DNA of 64,000 nt from assembly GCA_036852015.1 (NCBI GenBank), contig JAANDG010000317.1:103716-167715 (forward strand). The letters are read 5' to 3'. The notes below the pieces were generated by a model. The model had not been told where the DNA came from, searched no databases, and saw nothing but the letters and a program-made list of their open reading frames with translations. The first letter of the stretch is position 1; the number at the start of each line of letters is the position of its first letter. A program made the translations under genes and the position numbers. Shown here one piece after another: positions 48,093 to 61,700 of this stretch. The stretch comes from Pelodera strongyloides. Its lineage: Eukaryota > Nematoda > Chromadorea > Rhabditida > Rhabditidae.

Positions 48093-49490
48093 TTATGACG
48101 AGAAAAAGCTCATATGTTTGTACTTGTGGAACCTGTACAACATTTTGTCCAGTTCGACCGGTTAATTATGATATCGATAGTATCTTTCCAAGCTCTTCAA
48201 AGGTTCGCATAACTGGTTTAGAGCCTGAGCGCGCGCGTGGGAGGGGAGGAAAACAAGCGTGCTTTGGTCAAAGATCGGTACGTACCTTTGTTACTTTGTT
48301 TTAGTTAAATTTACCATTAATATAAAGTTGAAAGACAAGGAACTCGTGAAAAAAGTAAGAAAAGATGCAAATTTCCAAAGAGCTTATAGATATTCCCAGC
48401 TCAAAATTCGTCACTACTACGGGAACACGATTTTATATTAAAAATCGAGCTATTCACAAACTAGACAGTTTGTGAAAATTTGAAAATTGAAAAGAGGAAA
48501 GAGGACGGCCAAAAAAGGATTTAATCAAATGAGATCACATCTGCCAAATGACCGAATAACGACCACAATTATACAGCGCAGAAAGAAGACGTCGCAACAA
48601 CAAAAAAGTTCATATTCGGCCAAAGGAAAGAATCAAAGAATAAAGCAAAAAGAGGTCTGCACGTCACTTTTTCTCAATTTTCAGTCCTGAATCTAAGGAC
48701 TACGCCCAAAAAAGGTTCTGGTCTATTGTTAGAACTTGGAATGACAATAAGCTCAATGTCTTTGAGACTAGCACTACCAAGCCAAACAGATCTCGGATTC
48801 AGATAGCGCATTGTAGAATGGAGAGCGCCGAGAAAGAGAGAGGTGAGAGTGAGTGGACATCTGAGATACTCGGGATGCAGAGAGAGGGGAGAGAGAAAGA
48901 AGATTACAACAGACATCGAATGGTGGAAAGCCGGATCCAGTGACGAAAAGACTTCAGATTTAGATCTAACAAGGAATGAATGAATGAACACTTTTGTAAT
49001 GTTCCGAGCCGCAGTCGGCTAAATTAAGGCACACAAACGCTCAGCTCAGTCAGAGTCAGTTAAAGGAGGGTTATGGGAAATGAAACTTCTTTTGAAAAAT
49101 TGAAGACATTTAGTATCCAAAACATCAAAATGGTATCTTATGGAACGAAAATGCACAAAAGAAATAATTGGAAGAATATAAGCACTTGGAGACTGGAGAC
49201 TACACTTATTAATGGAACTGGAATAATGAAGCACGATAAAAATTCAACCCACACCTAAAAAGAGCTGGCTACTTATTTTGTGGCAATTGATTATCGACGG
49301 CAATGGTGCCAGCAGTGGGGACGTGGGGAGCAGATCTGGTAAAAAAATAGTGCGCACATCTGCGTCACGAAACTGCGAGCATCTTATTATATAAAGGAGA
49401 AGAGTTTGTCACGGGTTTGTTTTTATGTGCACAACGAAATCCCTTCATAAAGAAAATTCTTCGATCGAAAGAGAATACAAAATCTTTGTC
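48093..49490. other. Gap, no supported gene
   Basis: Contains K/Q/R-rich small ORFs and an AG-rich stretch at about 48820-48900. No exon or RNA gene recognised. Confidence 0.4.
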
Positions 49491-49569
49491 GCTGGCGAGA
49501 TTCGAACCCACAGCAGCACACAACCTCTCGATTCACAGTCCGACGCTCTACCGGTTGAGCTATGCTAGC
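49491..49569 (-). tRNA. tRNA-His(GTG)-like sequence
   Basis: Minus strand: a well-formed D arm (AGCTCAACCGGTAGAGC), anticodon loop CTGTGAA with GTG, B box GGTTCGAATCTC and a T stem that pairs with two wobbles (GTGGG/CTCGC). Against this, the anticodon stem lacks a base, the variable region is too long (about 17 nt) and only part of the acceptor pairs (GCTAGC../..CAGC). Probably a tRNA pseudogene or tRNA-derived repeat; not inside an evident palindrome. Confidence 0.5.
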
Positions 49570-49766
49570 TTTTATAGGGGTAGCAATATGCTCTACATAA
49601 CGTCAATGGCAAATTTGCATGGTAGCATTAGTCGAGTGGAGATCCAAACTGATTATTATACGTTTCCACAATCAGAGACGTGTGAATGTAAGTGGCACGG
49701 AAGAGAAAGAGACGAGAGTTAACTTTTTACATTGTAGCAATTCTTTTTTCAAATAGGGAAACAATC

Positions 49767-49826
49767 GGCCGAAGGCCGATTCCTCCAGTCGGAGAAGAGC
49801 CCGTAGGGCTCTTCGAACGGCTGGTA
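49767..49826. repeat. Two adjacent strong hairpins
   Basis: ATCGGCC-GAA-GGCCGAT (49767-49783) and, within a longer stem CCAG..CTGG, GAAGAGCCC-GTA-GGGCTCTTC (49795-49815). Both stems are perfect with three-base loops. Confidence 0.85.
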
Positions 49827-51063
49827 ACATATAAAGCACCGAGCACTTTCTTCAATAGATTAGTCCCCAATACACATAACAAACCGAAAGACATAATCTA
49901 GGATCAATCTTCAATAATAAAGTAAGAAGCGCACCGGTATCCGAATAGTTGTGTCCTCCCTCGATCCGTGCAGTAATGGGACCGCATCTTCATCGCGTTG
50001 CGGGCGCATTCAACGCCCTGAAAATTACCCTATAAATGAAAGATAAATGTGAATAAAATGACAAATTAAAATTTACGATAGTATAAAGTACATGAAAAGT
50101 TACATGAAAATGGAAAAATTCATGAAAAGTTCGCACAACAACATAAATATTCAATAGCACGCACTCCCAAACTAAGCATCTAGACTTAATAGCACATACA
50201 ATGATTAAATTAAAGTATTTTAAATTGCGCATTTCAATTAGTTTCATATTTCCAATACTGTGTGAATTTGCCACGTATACACATGTGGAACGCACTAAAG
50301 GGCGAAAATACAATGCTAAAAGGGGAGGAGCAGAGAAAAATCTGACGACAAAGCCACTTTGCCAGAGTCGAACATTAGTTTACGTGGCTACCAAGGGGAC
50401 ACCAGGCCAACCCTAATAAATGGTGTATACGAAATACCAAGTTTAGTAAACTAATACCCACTGGAGAATGAATGTGTTTTCAAATATTACAATAACAAAC
50501 TTTTGGTTAGGCAAATCTAGACCTCCGGAGCTCACCATTCGCAAAAAAACACTACCATATGCTTGAAGATAAACGTTCACAAAATTCATAAGACAAAGGT
50601 AAACCAGAAAACACAAAAATACGATCGGTCACTTTAGATATCAAATAGTCACAAAAGGGAGTGCCATGCGATAAGACTTGAACCCCCTTATGGCTTATCA
50701 AAATCAGGGTCGAATCATGGCCCCTCACTACCTCGCCATAGCATGACTTACTTGTCTTTTTAAAATACACATGAGACTGCTTTTTTCAATATTTACGTGG
50801 CTTCTAAAAACCAGCAGTATTGATGGTAATAACAATTCTAAACAACAATTGTAATTTTTATTGACAGCCATTTCAAAGTCCAAACAATATCGACGAATCT
50901 TGCATGTCTTCTTTACAAATTCGAACAAAGCAAAAAACATAGAATTCTAATAAAATCTCATCGTGTCAAATTGAAAATTCAAGAATTTTACAGGAAAGCA
51001 AAACCAAATGTGATGATGCGAGTGTTGCTGATAACAAGTACGAATTGTGCCAGTTTTCATATA
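49827..51063. other. Gap with degenerate tRNA-like fragments
   Basis: Minus strand 50354-50415 has GGTTGGCCTGGTG and GTTCGACTC at tRNA-like spacing. Minus strand 50651-50753 has TGGCGAGGTAGTG and GGTTCAAGTC, with GCCATAAG/CTTATCGCATGGC inverse flanks. Both are too degenerate to call. No protein gene seen. Confidence 0.3.
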
Positions 51064-51183
51064 CAAAGCGCTACGGTACGTGGTTTGTGCGTTGTGTTCC
51101 ACTCTATGCAGGAAAACAGGAAAACTACAGAAAAATTTGCATGTTGGCATACATAACAAAACCACGTGCCGTACCGCTTTGAA
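51064..51183. mobile_element. TIR element, CAAAGCGCTACGGTACGTGGTTT ends
   Basis: CAAAGCGCTACGGTACGTGG at the left; inverse AACCACGTGCCGTACCGCTTTG at the right; about 120 bp. The ORFs on both strands here are arm translations. Confidence 0.82.
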
Positions 51184-52731
51184 CAATGTTCGCTACTTCT
51201 TACCCTCAACATCCCTAATGAAGTATAAATCCAAATTCAGAACAAAAAGGGGAAGAATAGTTGCAATTTGCAATACAAAAAATATGGAACAACTGAGCAA
51301 ACACACAAGTATGACTGTCGTATTCTGATCGATTATTGATTGCGAGCATATACTTCTATCAAAGCCGCACAGGCGACACCTCCAGAAAATACTCACTCAT
51401 GGAAAACGATTTTCCAACAAACAAATAATCATTCACCACACCACAACTCAATTACCAATAATGGGAAGAAATTCGAAAAAAAGTCACACGCTAAACTGAA
51501 AAATCGTAAAATTTCAAGAATATCGAACAACTGGAAGTAGAACCCTACATTGAATTTATAAACACACACTAACAAAGACAAGGGCACGTAAAATGGAGAA
51601 ATTATAAAAGGGCACTCGGAATCAAATATCGGTTCTGCACATTTTTGGACATAGAAAGTGGTCTTTTTGACGTAGACTATTTTTTTATAGTTAAGAGTTA
51701 CTGACAAATAGATACACTGATGAGTCGAAAAACTGGTCTAACTAACATATATGAATAATAATTATAAAACAACTTATGGATACTGTAAAGTGGAGGACGG
51801 GAGAACTACAGTACCCGTCAAATTAGCATATTTGTAGTTCATATTAATAGTTAGGAGGCACCCTGATCGGACGTTCACAACGCTTCTCGACCGGCCGCAC
51901 ACTCGCCGCCGGGCAGGAAAAGAACAACTGTAGCAGTTGGAGCAAGGGAAGGGAGAGTTATAACAGTATGTACAGAGAGAGGGACCAAAGTGTACGGTAG
52001 CGGGCGGGTAGGTCCCTAGTAAGGGCCAATGGCAGGCCGGCCATATCTGGCCCGGACGCCCACCGAGTGGAACATTAAAGGTGCCTTGCAGGCGGTAACC
52101 CCAGTTTTCGGATCAAGTTTTCACACGCAACGTATAATACAGCTGACAAGCACGCACATGCCATACCGCCCTAACAAAATTAAAAGGTCTTGGGGTTTTA
52201 AGTAAACACTTTGATGTCCCACCCGCTAACCCCGCCCACACAACCCACGCAAAGTCCCGAATCCTCCTCCCACCAGCGAGACCCGACATTTTGAATGAAG
52301 ACACAGAGGGAGAAAATGAGAATGTGAGAAAGAGAGGTGGGACGGATAACAACAAACGAGTGAATAAAATAGTATAACAATGTAATAATAATAAACTAGT
52401 AAGAAGCCGTCTGTCTTACTACCAACAACAAGCAAGTGAAGGAAGGCATTTGTGGCGATTGACACACTGATAGCGTATCAGGAAACCACCGAGGTGGGGA
52501 AAAGGCACTTGGAATACAAGTTAGGAGAAATGTCAGAAGAAAATGTAAGTAACTTGTTTTAGTATATTACAGGATTAGGCTCACAAAAACTCACTGATGA
52601 TGAAGTTTTAAGTCATGATATTGGTTGAGTCTGATCGTGAGCCTGATCCTTTAAAAATAATTTAATCGAGTTGATGTACCGGGAAATAGTGCATTTAAAA
52701 AATACAAATATGAACTTCCTGGGGTGAGCAG
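51184..52731. other. Gap downstream of exportin-T
   Basis: Mixed AT-rich DNA and a moderately GC-rich patch (51860-52110). No exon or inverted pair of note. The exportin-T stop is at 52732. Confidence 0.4.
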
Positions 52732-55700
52732 CTAGCAGCGCAGGCGCGCATAAAGCGTGTTGAGATTTTTGTCCAGTTCCTTGCCTTTGGACGATGACAG
52801 AATAGTGAGAAGATCCTAAAAGAGAGACAGAAATAAGGAAAGGGTAAGGATATTGGTATATTGCACACAAAACACTGTTTGACGACTAACTGGGTGACTA
52901 TTCTAATTAGGAATAATAAAAGCACGAAGTCTTCAAATTATTCCAAAGTCGTCAACTTTTCACAATTCAAAACATTCCCAAACAAACTCACAGGTCCCAT
53001 CTGGTCAGGCATCAGTGAAGTGACCAAACCATCAAATGGCTGCTGGGCCGCAGTTCGAAGAGCGAGCAGAGAAACACCACTCTCATGGATCACCTACGCA
53101 GAATGAATCATTGTAAAAGCAAATAAACACATGTTTGCGAATTTCACTGCTTACAAAAAAAAGTAATCTAGGCAAAGAATTTCTAATAGGTCCAAAAATC
53201 TTCAAACTGGTTCCTAAAAAGGAAAACAAAGGACCCACATCAGCATATGTATATACGAACGGAAAAATCTAGTATTGCTATTACAGTACCTGTATACCAA
53301 ACAATAATAACTCACCAATTGACTTGCAGCATCAGTGGTGGACAAATGAGAGAGAGCGGGCACTTGCAAAGCAGTCCGCACAGCCATCTCGAACCAACGA
53401 CCGCCATTTTGCTGTAAGAACAAAGATTCAACAAAAAAGCGTTTTCAAACCAATTATCATCGAAATTATTAGTCAATTTTAAATTTTCGACGCCTCAAGA
53501 TATTTTCCAGCATGCTAGAAATATAAATCAACAATAATAAAATACATACCGTGATACTCTGCACTCCGGCCTTGGCAATGCTTGCTAGAGCCTGTTTCTG
53601 CGAAGATGCATCCGTACCCAGTGACAGACGGCGTGCAGCCTCAAGAAGTACCTCAGCAGTCTCATCTAGAATAAATAAAATTAATAACAATAATAATCAC
53701 AGTAACGAATATTAGTAAGTAACTTAGATCCCATAATATATTTTTTGTATCCAACCCAACGACATATGTTGCATAAAAAATCCAATGAAATAAATTAACA
53801 CAGCCAAATCAACAAATAATTCTGACAAAAACCCTTACTAGAGGCCAGATCATTGAGCATCTCCGAGTGCACGACAGTGTAGAGAATCTGGCAATACGCA
53901 CGCTGCACGTAGACCTGTAATAAGAAAATGTATATAAACACAATTTAAAACCACCAAATACTCTAAAGAGAAATAAAGAAGAATACTACAAAGTAATGTT
54001 CATGCTTCATGCAGATGTATGAACATTAAGCACTCTAACGAAGAGACGAAAAGAGAGGTAAGGCAGACTCTTCAAGGGCTAGGGGGAATTCGCTTCGTTT
54101 CAAGTACGCTAAGTACTTGCGGTATGTACCGGTACAAACTGTAATATATTTTTTAATAGTCCGTAAGGAAAAGCACATACGAAATTCTGAAAATACTCAC
54201 CAGAGATCTCTTATTCGCCTCATCCTGTGGCCATTTGGACAGGGAATCCGGATCCGCCGAGAAACGGGCAGCATTTGTGAGAATTGCACCGAAATCCACA
54301 CCAGACACCATCACTGCTTTCTGGAAACAAAAAAAACATCTCCAAAAAAGTTTACATGCTACTCAAATGGCCTAAATCAATAGCTCTTCTGTTGTGATTC
54401 GCTTGTACACATCAAAAATACAAGCGTACATCTTGGGAAATTGTGAAACGCAAGTTTTTGCTACAATTGAATGTTTGACAATAAATTAAACACCATTTTG
54501 TCATTTGCGGAAGGCGGAAATAAAAGATTGCGGAAGGCGGAAACGCAGACAAAAACAGTGAGTATCCCAGCAAAATTGTTCCCCACGTACCTTGTGCTTA
54601 GCGATAATCTGATGACAGAGAATGAGCAAATGTTGCATTGAATCCAGATCTTGACTGCACTCGCCGAGCTTTGACAGAATAGAAGGCAGGAGAGGGAAAA
54701 TCTACAACCACACATTAATAATAAGTGTACATAATATTATACACTATGGCCCCTTGTTAGTATGGGATGTTTTTATGCGCATTTCCGTCTTAGCCTTTTG
54801 ATTGTACGTAATCAATGAACATTTATTATTATACACGAAGTGTTACAAGTATCACTATACGTGTAAGAAAAAGGCTGCAACATACAAGACATAATTCAAA
54901 CGAAATGAAAGAAAAGAAAACCAAAACTATACATTAAAATGAAAAATGCAAAAGAAATGCACGACTCGATAACCAACTAACCTCAGTTTCCAAGCACACG
55001 ACCATTCTATGTGACAATTGGCGGGTCACTTCCAAAAGGAATAAATTGGACATTGTCAGGGCAGACAGGAACAACTGAAAATAATGCACTGATTATTGAT
55101 TGAAATGTTATTATTCAAATGTCATTATTCTTTGTCAAGTTAAATGAAAAATGAAACAACCGTACGACAATGAACGATAAACCAATGGGCGCATTTTTCT
55201 CTTACCACACCTCTGCACTCTGCACATCTATGCGTCCTATCTAACAATACGATAAAGTTTTAATAATGGCAAAAAATAATGACTTACATTTAGAAGCTTC
55301 AAGAATATTTCCTCGCACATACACGATTTCATAGAGGTTGATGTGTTGAACGCCTTGGTCATACGACTGAAATAAAAATAAAATTAAAGTGTAAACACTA
55401 ATCAAAGGCAGAAAAGTCTAAAATTCTCGAATATAACAATTAACAAACACAATGTTTCGATCGATTGTTAAGAACCAAATGCGAAAAATTCTACAATAGA
55501 GAAAGCGTATACATTTATGCCAGCACAGTCAGAAATTCAATCTGTTCAATACTCCATACTCCAACCAAAATATAGTAAGCAGTGATAATAAAGCCTAACC
55601 TAGCGTATCCAACAATAGCCGAGAGGAACTGAGCAATCATGGCCGCAGAATTCTTGTCCACTCTGCTTCTTGCGGCCTCCAGCTCACTGAGACCCGCCGT

Positions 55701-58700
55701 GAACTTCTCTCCAAGAGTAGTCGCCAGTTCAGAAATGTATTGACTCTAAAAAAATAAGGCATGTCACGAAAATCCGATAAAACTAAAAGACATAAAATAA
55801 TAATAACATATATCTAAATGTAGCCCTAGTGTATCAGCAATCAGTAGTCAGCACTATTTTTAAAGACAGTATAAAATGATAAACAATGAAAATGAAAAAT
55901 GATAAACCTTCTGTTGCATGTCAAAGTTGGAAAATGCGATAAGTGTGGTTGTGGCCTCGAAGATAAATCCCTGGTCATCAGAAGCTATCATGCAATGCTG
56001 CGAATCCGGTGACACAGCCAGAAGCGGGGCCAACCGAGACACAACCTGAATAAGTCGAGTGTAGATTGGCAAGTTCAAATGTATGTTAATACACCTAATC
56101 AATTTCAAGTCGAGCCAAGTGCCGTAAAAACCACAGCAGCACTAAGCCCTAACACCCACCCCACCCCCTTCAAAAAACAATAAATGAATAAATTACAAAA
56201 TTACTTAACAGACAATTCCCCACCTATGATAACGAGCTAAGATCTATCTTGAACATACGAAGAGGACAATAAATCTTACCTCTGACACCAAAGGACTCAG
56301 GACAGCCTTGTGCGCCTTCACGAATCTCACAAAGAGATAGACAATGCGGGAGCGCACCTTAACAAACATTTTGAAAAAAAAAACATTACAGAAATACTAA
56401 TCATATAACTAAAACTAACAAGAAATATCGAACAAACGCAAAAACCAACCTTCTCTAGTCGGAAGGCGATTCCCCTTTCATCCAAAAAGGCGGCGCAAAT
56501 GAGACGAACAGCATTATCCGGAGATGTGCCAATCAACTTGTCATATCTGCAATTGCAACAACATAATTATTTAATCGTGGTGCCTAAGCAGTTATCACAC
56601 AACGATGACTTCGTAAAGAGCATTGTTACGTTAGAAGAAATGTAACCGGTGATATACAAATAAAATTTATACTAGTATAGCTTCTCCATAACGACAGAAA
56701 CTTCGAAACAACTACACTACTGACCTGCATGCATTTTCAAAGAACATCACGTGAACTTGAGCGCATTGACAGTTCAGAGGGACAGCGTCAACTAAAATTC
56801 ATATTTCGAGTTAGAAGTGAGGACTTACCTTTAACACAATAAAAAGTAGTCAACAATTTGTGTACAGACAAAAAAAATCAATAATCCATTATCCATCCAC
56901 CTACCCAATCGTAATGGGAGTCGTGCAGCCCGCGCCAGAATCGGGTCCTTCGAGATGGTGAAATTCGCCTAAATGAACCATTCATACATAAAAAAAGGTG
57001 GTGAAAACATGAATAAACTCATTATGTTTCAAGGAAACAATAATATCTGTTCATTTTCATTGTTGACAGTAAGTTGTTGACTTGTTGACTTGTTGACAGT
57101 AAGTTCGAGTAATTCTCACGGGGATAATTTCAGCCAGCGAATATACGAGTTGCACAATTGCCTCCACTGGTTGCACCTTCATTGTCTGTGCCTCGGCGGC
57201 CATCTTCTCAAGCATCTGCTCGAGGGGCTCAATGATGAGGAGGGGACGCTAAATGGGACTCATTGTATAGTGAAACAACAATAACATTGTGTGTTCTTAT
57301 TTCCGATTGACGGCGCTTGAGCTTCGGGCTCGGTGCACAAAGTCTTATATATTATACAATGGTGAAAGCAATTCAACGTCACTTGTACAATAAATAATCA
57401 AATCCTATATAAAATAACAATCATATAATGACGACTTACCCTCATTCCGATCGGGTTGAGCAGTGATCTCAGTTGTCTCCGATACTCCATAAACTCATTG
57501 ATTGTTTCCGATTCGTTGTCCGGATGCAAATCATTCGGCATCGCATATCGACACAGGCAAATGGCGACAATTCTTGCAAGAACGGCAAGGTGATCCTAGA
57601 ATAATAAAGCTTCAAAATTTTGACTGTACTAGACCGGGTCACTTGACCATGAGCAATACAATCAACTGTGGGGACAATTCTATAAACTGAGCAGTATATA
57701 AACAGCACATAATAAAGAATGTGTTTAGGCGACACACGCACTATGTGCTATGCACACTGCGTGTCAATTGCCCGGCCAGAACATTAAGGTCAACGACCAA
57801 CCTAATTTAATTGACTATCGGTCTAAAATATCAGTTCATAAAGACTCACTGCATCCTCGCGGTGTCGCACCCGATGTACGTATTCTTTGAAGAACTCGAT
57901 CACAATCTGAAATGTTTGTACATATACATCGTTTTTTTAGCATTCCGATAATTATTGAGAACGGTTTTGAAATTGAACCCGTTTATACACAAACAACGGT
58001 TATAAATCAAAACATATTTCTACATGTTGTTATAAATATACCAGTCGAGTCGGCTAAAGCCAGACTGATGGTCGGGAGGTGGCGGGTTCGAATCTGGCTG
58101 AGACCGAGAATTTTGAGTTCTTTTACTTTAGCACACCGAACGTTGCATAATAATATGTGCAATAATCCCAACCCCACACCAACTAAAAACCAACCTCGCT
58201 ATTATAGTAATCGGGGTTATCCAGGACATGGAGTGCTGTGGGCACAAACTGTTCGGCGATCGACAAACAACGGACCGCGTCTGCTTCCGAGCCACCATCA
58301 GAGGCGATTCTGAATATCAATTATATAAGTTTCTGTGGGCATCTTTGTGATGTAATAAACTATAGTTATTATTATAAAATTCATTAAAAAAAGTCAATTA
58401 TCTCAAACAGCCCCACAAACTTTAAAACTCTACATCTACACGTTCGTTAACACTTTTATATATTCCCGGAGAAAGTCAAAACATCAAATGGTAACTTTAC
58501 ACCAAAAAAGTTAGCAGGAAATGTAACACAAGCAAGCACAACCAGTTTGTTACGCCGTCGACCAGGATTTGGTTTGGAACAACGATCAAAAACTGGAATC
58601 AAGTCGCCATCGGCTAGCACTAGCATTTGATATCTTTCGGATTTCGGAAGACAGCAGTACCACATATACTCATTAAACTACTTATATGCTTTACAATCAT

Positions 58701-61700
58701 TGCATGTTATATTTTATAGTATTTGTCCATTGACATATATTATTTCCCGACACTAAAAAAATAGTCCAACGCACATCGTCCACAAAAAAAATACGTTATC
58801 AAAAAATGTCAAGCACACAGTTACAAACATCAATATCTTACGAAAAAGAAACAAACACATGAGCACGTCACCAAAGTGTCTTTCTAAGGTCTAGGTCTAC
58901 TTAGCTTAACGCGCAAATTTATCGCCCATGGCAAACACCGCTTCAACCAACAGGTTTTCCCCCTCACTCAATGCAAAATGCCGTCGGAAAGCTGCCATTA
59001 TAGGAGAGGGGATTTTCATTTCACCCTTTCGTTCTTGTATCACCGCGGACAGGATATATCCTAGTGCATCACAGCTACTTTTTTTTAATTTCAAAACGTT
59101 ATGTGTGCTTCACCACTATTTTTTTAACAAAAAAAATCATCTTCTCGTTTTTGCTTCCATGAACACGCTTTTTATTTGCAAAATTGCAAAACATTAAATA
59201 AGCATTCTTGCTTATAATATAATAAATTCTTTTTCAGGCCTTCAGGACGAAAAGAAAAAGTGCAAATAAATCCGCCTACAATTTCACGTATTCACTGTTT
59301 ATTTCCTACCTTCATTTTTCTAATCGGTCCCCTTTCACTTCCGAACATCAACCTATCCTGCATAATCGGAAGACACCCCGTCTACAATACAAATGGGAGA
59401 ACTATTAGAGAGAATCTTTGGCCGGTCGCCAATCAATCAACTTTCACTTTTGTTGGCGACAATCGTGTGTACATATGTGCAACAAGCGAATGGACAATGG
59501 AACCCTTGCGACTCGCTCATTTGTGATCCACCAAAGAGGTGCGTGGTGGAAAACGAGGTGGGTAACTGATTTACATAGTATATTTAGCCTGGATGATCTT
59601 TTTCACAAATAGGCCGAGATGATGACGAATGGAAATTTATGAAAACGCGGCATTCTAGCTAATTACCAATACAAATATCATTTTTTATAAAGAGGAACCA
59701 AGCCGGGAGATATGAAAAACCTGCTAATTACCTAGAGCTAAGTACCAATGTCGTAGCGAGCAACCGAGTAGCCAAGAAAACAGTTGGAAGAAATTCAGCA
59801 TAGCTTCAGCAGTTCTCACCATCCCCAGGGCCCCAGCAAGTGTTTATCGAATCGAGCAACTTCAGAAAATAACATGATATTTTTTCATCTAATAATTCCA
59901 CTCAATCACAGATCGCCCAGTGTTCTGCTTTGAATAATGGTAACTCCCTTCTCGGGGCATCCTCCCCGGTCTTCCCGACAGCTTCACCTTCACTGACTTC
60001 GCCACCCGTATTCCCACCACCGCAGCCCACACCAGCCCCCAGTGGTCCTCAGTTTCCAGGAGCACAACAACAAATAGGTAAGCCGAAAGATTAAAATGCT
60101 CGTGGCCTAAATGTGATAACACATACCAATACCATAACTTGTATTTCCATTCAATCAGTCAAAGTTATTTTGGGCCACGCCTCATTTAAAATTGCGATAC
60201 CCATTGCCGCACGTCTTCCTTAAATATAATAAGTGACGTCTTGTTCAGGCTTCCCAGCAGCCCCTGCTCCCAACACTCCTCCGCCTTTCTTCGCTGGGCT
60301 CCCTCCGGCACAACCGCCTCCTACATTCCCTCCCCAACCACCTCCACCCCAGGCTCCTCAGCCTCCAGCAGCGGTTACTCCCCCAACCGATCCATTCGCA
60401 AATATTCTACAGCTATTCAGGTACTCGTAAGAAAAGCGGTACGCCCAAGTGGTTTTAAAAGAAAGCCACAACTATGTTTCCATGGTCATCTCTGGCGAAA
60501 TGCGAGGCAGTTGTCCGGCACAAGTGTCAAAACAAGTCCGGTATTTAGTGACATGCAGGCTATAATTTCCATGCGTAATTTCGGAGACGGTCGCTTAGTT
60601 GAGAGTCGAACCGTAAATTACTACTGATACGTTTAACCCAAATCTATATATTTATGTTGAAGGTAGCAAACAGTAACATTCTTCCGGCTAATAAAAACCG
60701 AAAATCAAAACTGAACGTCGAGGAAACACATCGAAGTGCATTTCATTGTCTTTTATCTATCCATTTCAGCTTCCCCACGCTGCCTACACTACCACCAATA
60801 ACGCCCCCACCACCTACAACAACTACATCGGTTCCACAACAAAATATATGTCTGATGCCTCCTCTCACGGGGACATGTGGCAGGGCCAGGATCATGTGGT
60901 TAGTATATTAATTTTCTGGCTCTGCAAATACTGAATATATATTTCTCAAGAGAAAGCGCCGAATGCGGATGACAACCTCCCGATCTCCCGGTCATCACCC
61001 GTCTAGGTGAATCACCCGAGACGGTATCACCTCCCAAAATTTTTGAGTTGCAGACCTAATTTACGCCCTGCTGGGTTGTACCGTAAACCAACGATTTTCA
61101 CTTACAGGTACTACGATACAGAAACAGAAGGCTGTGAACGGTTTTCATTTTCTGGTTGCGGGAATGGGAATCGATTCGAAAGTCGGGCGGCATGCGAGAG
61201 GAGATGTCTCAGGAAACAAGCCATGTTAATTAGGAACTAATCAACGAATAAAATAAATGGATGACCAATCACAAATATAAGGGCAAGTCGCACTGTCGCA
61301 CACAAACGAACAACAATAAAATACGCGAATGAAAGGAACAGGACAAGAAAAAAAGATTCTGAACTCACTTGCTCTGCACATCTAGCAGCTGGTGACCCAT
61401 AATTGAGATGAGGTTTCCAATTCGTTGCACGTCATCTTCATCCACGTCGCCGTCCTGTAAAATCAGTTGATACTTGATACTTCAGAATGCCAAAAAAGCG
61501 TGCTTTTATGTATATGTTCTCTCCCATATGAGTTCACATTTCTTTAACTAAGTAGCGATAATAACCCAGAATTGAGAAAAACGATAGGTGCGCTGCTCTT
61601 GCAAGAGCCTTGCACAGTACAAAGGTTGTATTCACCGACACAGGGAGCCCTCCCTAGGCTCACGAGCGCTCGAAATCTCTCCTGCTCTCGAACTCTTTAG

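Noticed and set aside
58456..58665. 69-codon minus-strand ORF in the same intron
   Set aside because: No splice partners; not needed for exportin-T; no family recognised.
58906..59094. 62-codon minus-strand ORF as an additional exportin-T exon
   Set aside because: The exons on either side join in phase and match the family without it. It looks coding-like (acidic, ordinary composition), but only a weak GTTAAG donor is present and no family is recognised.
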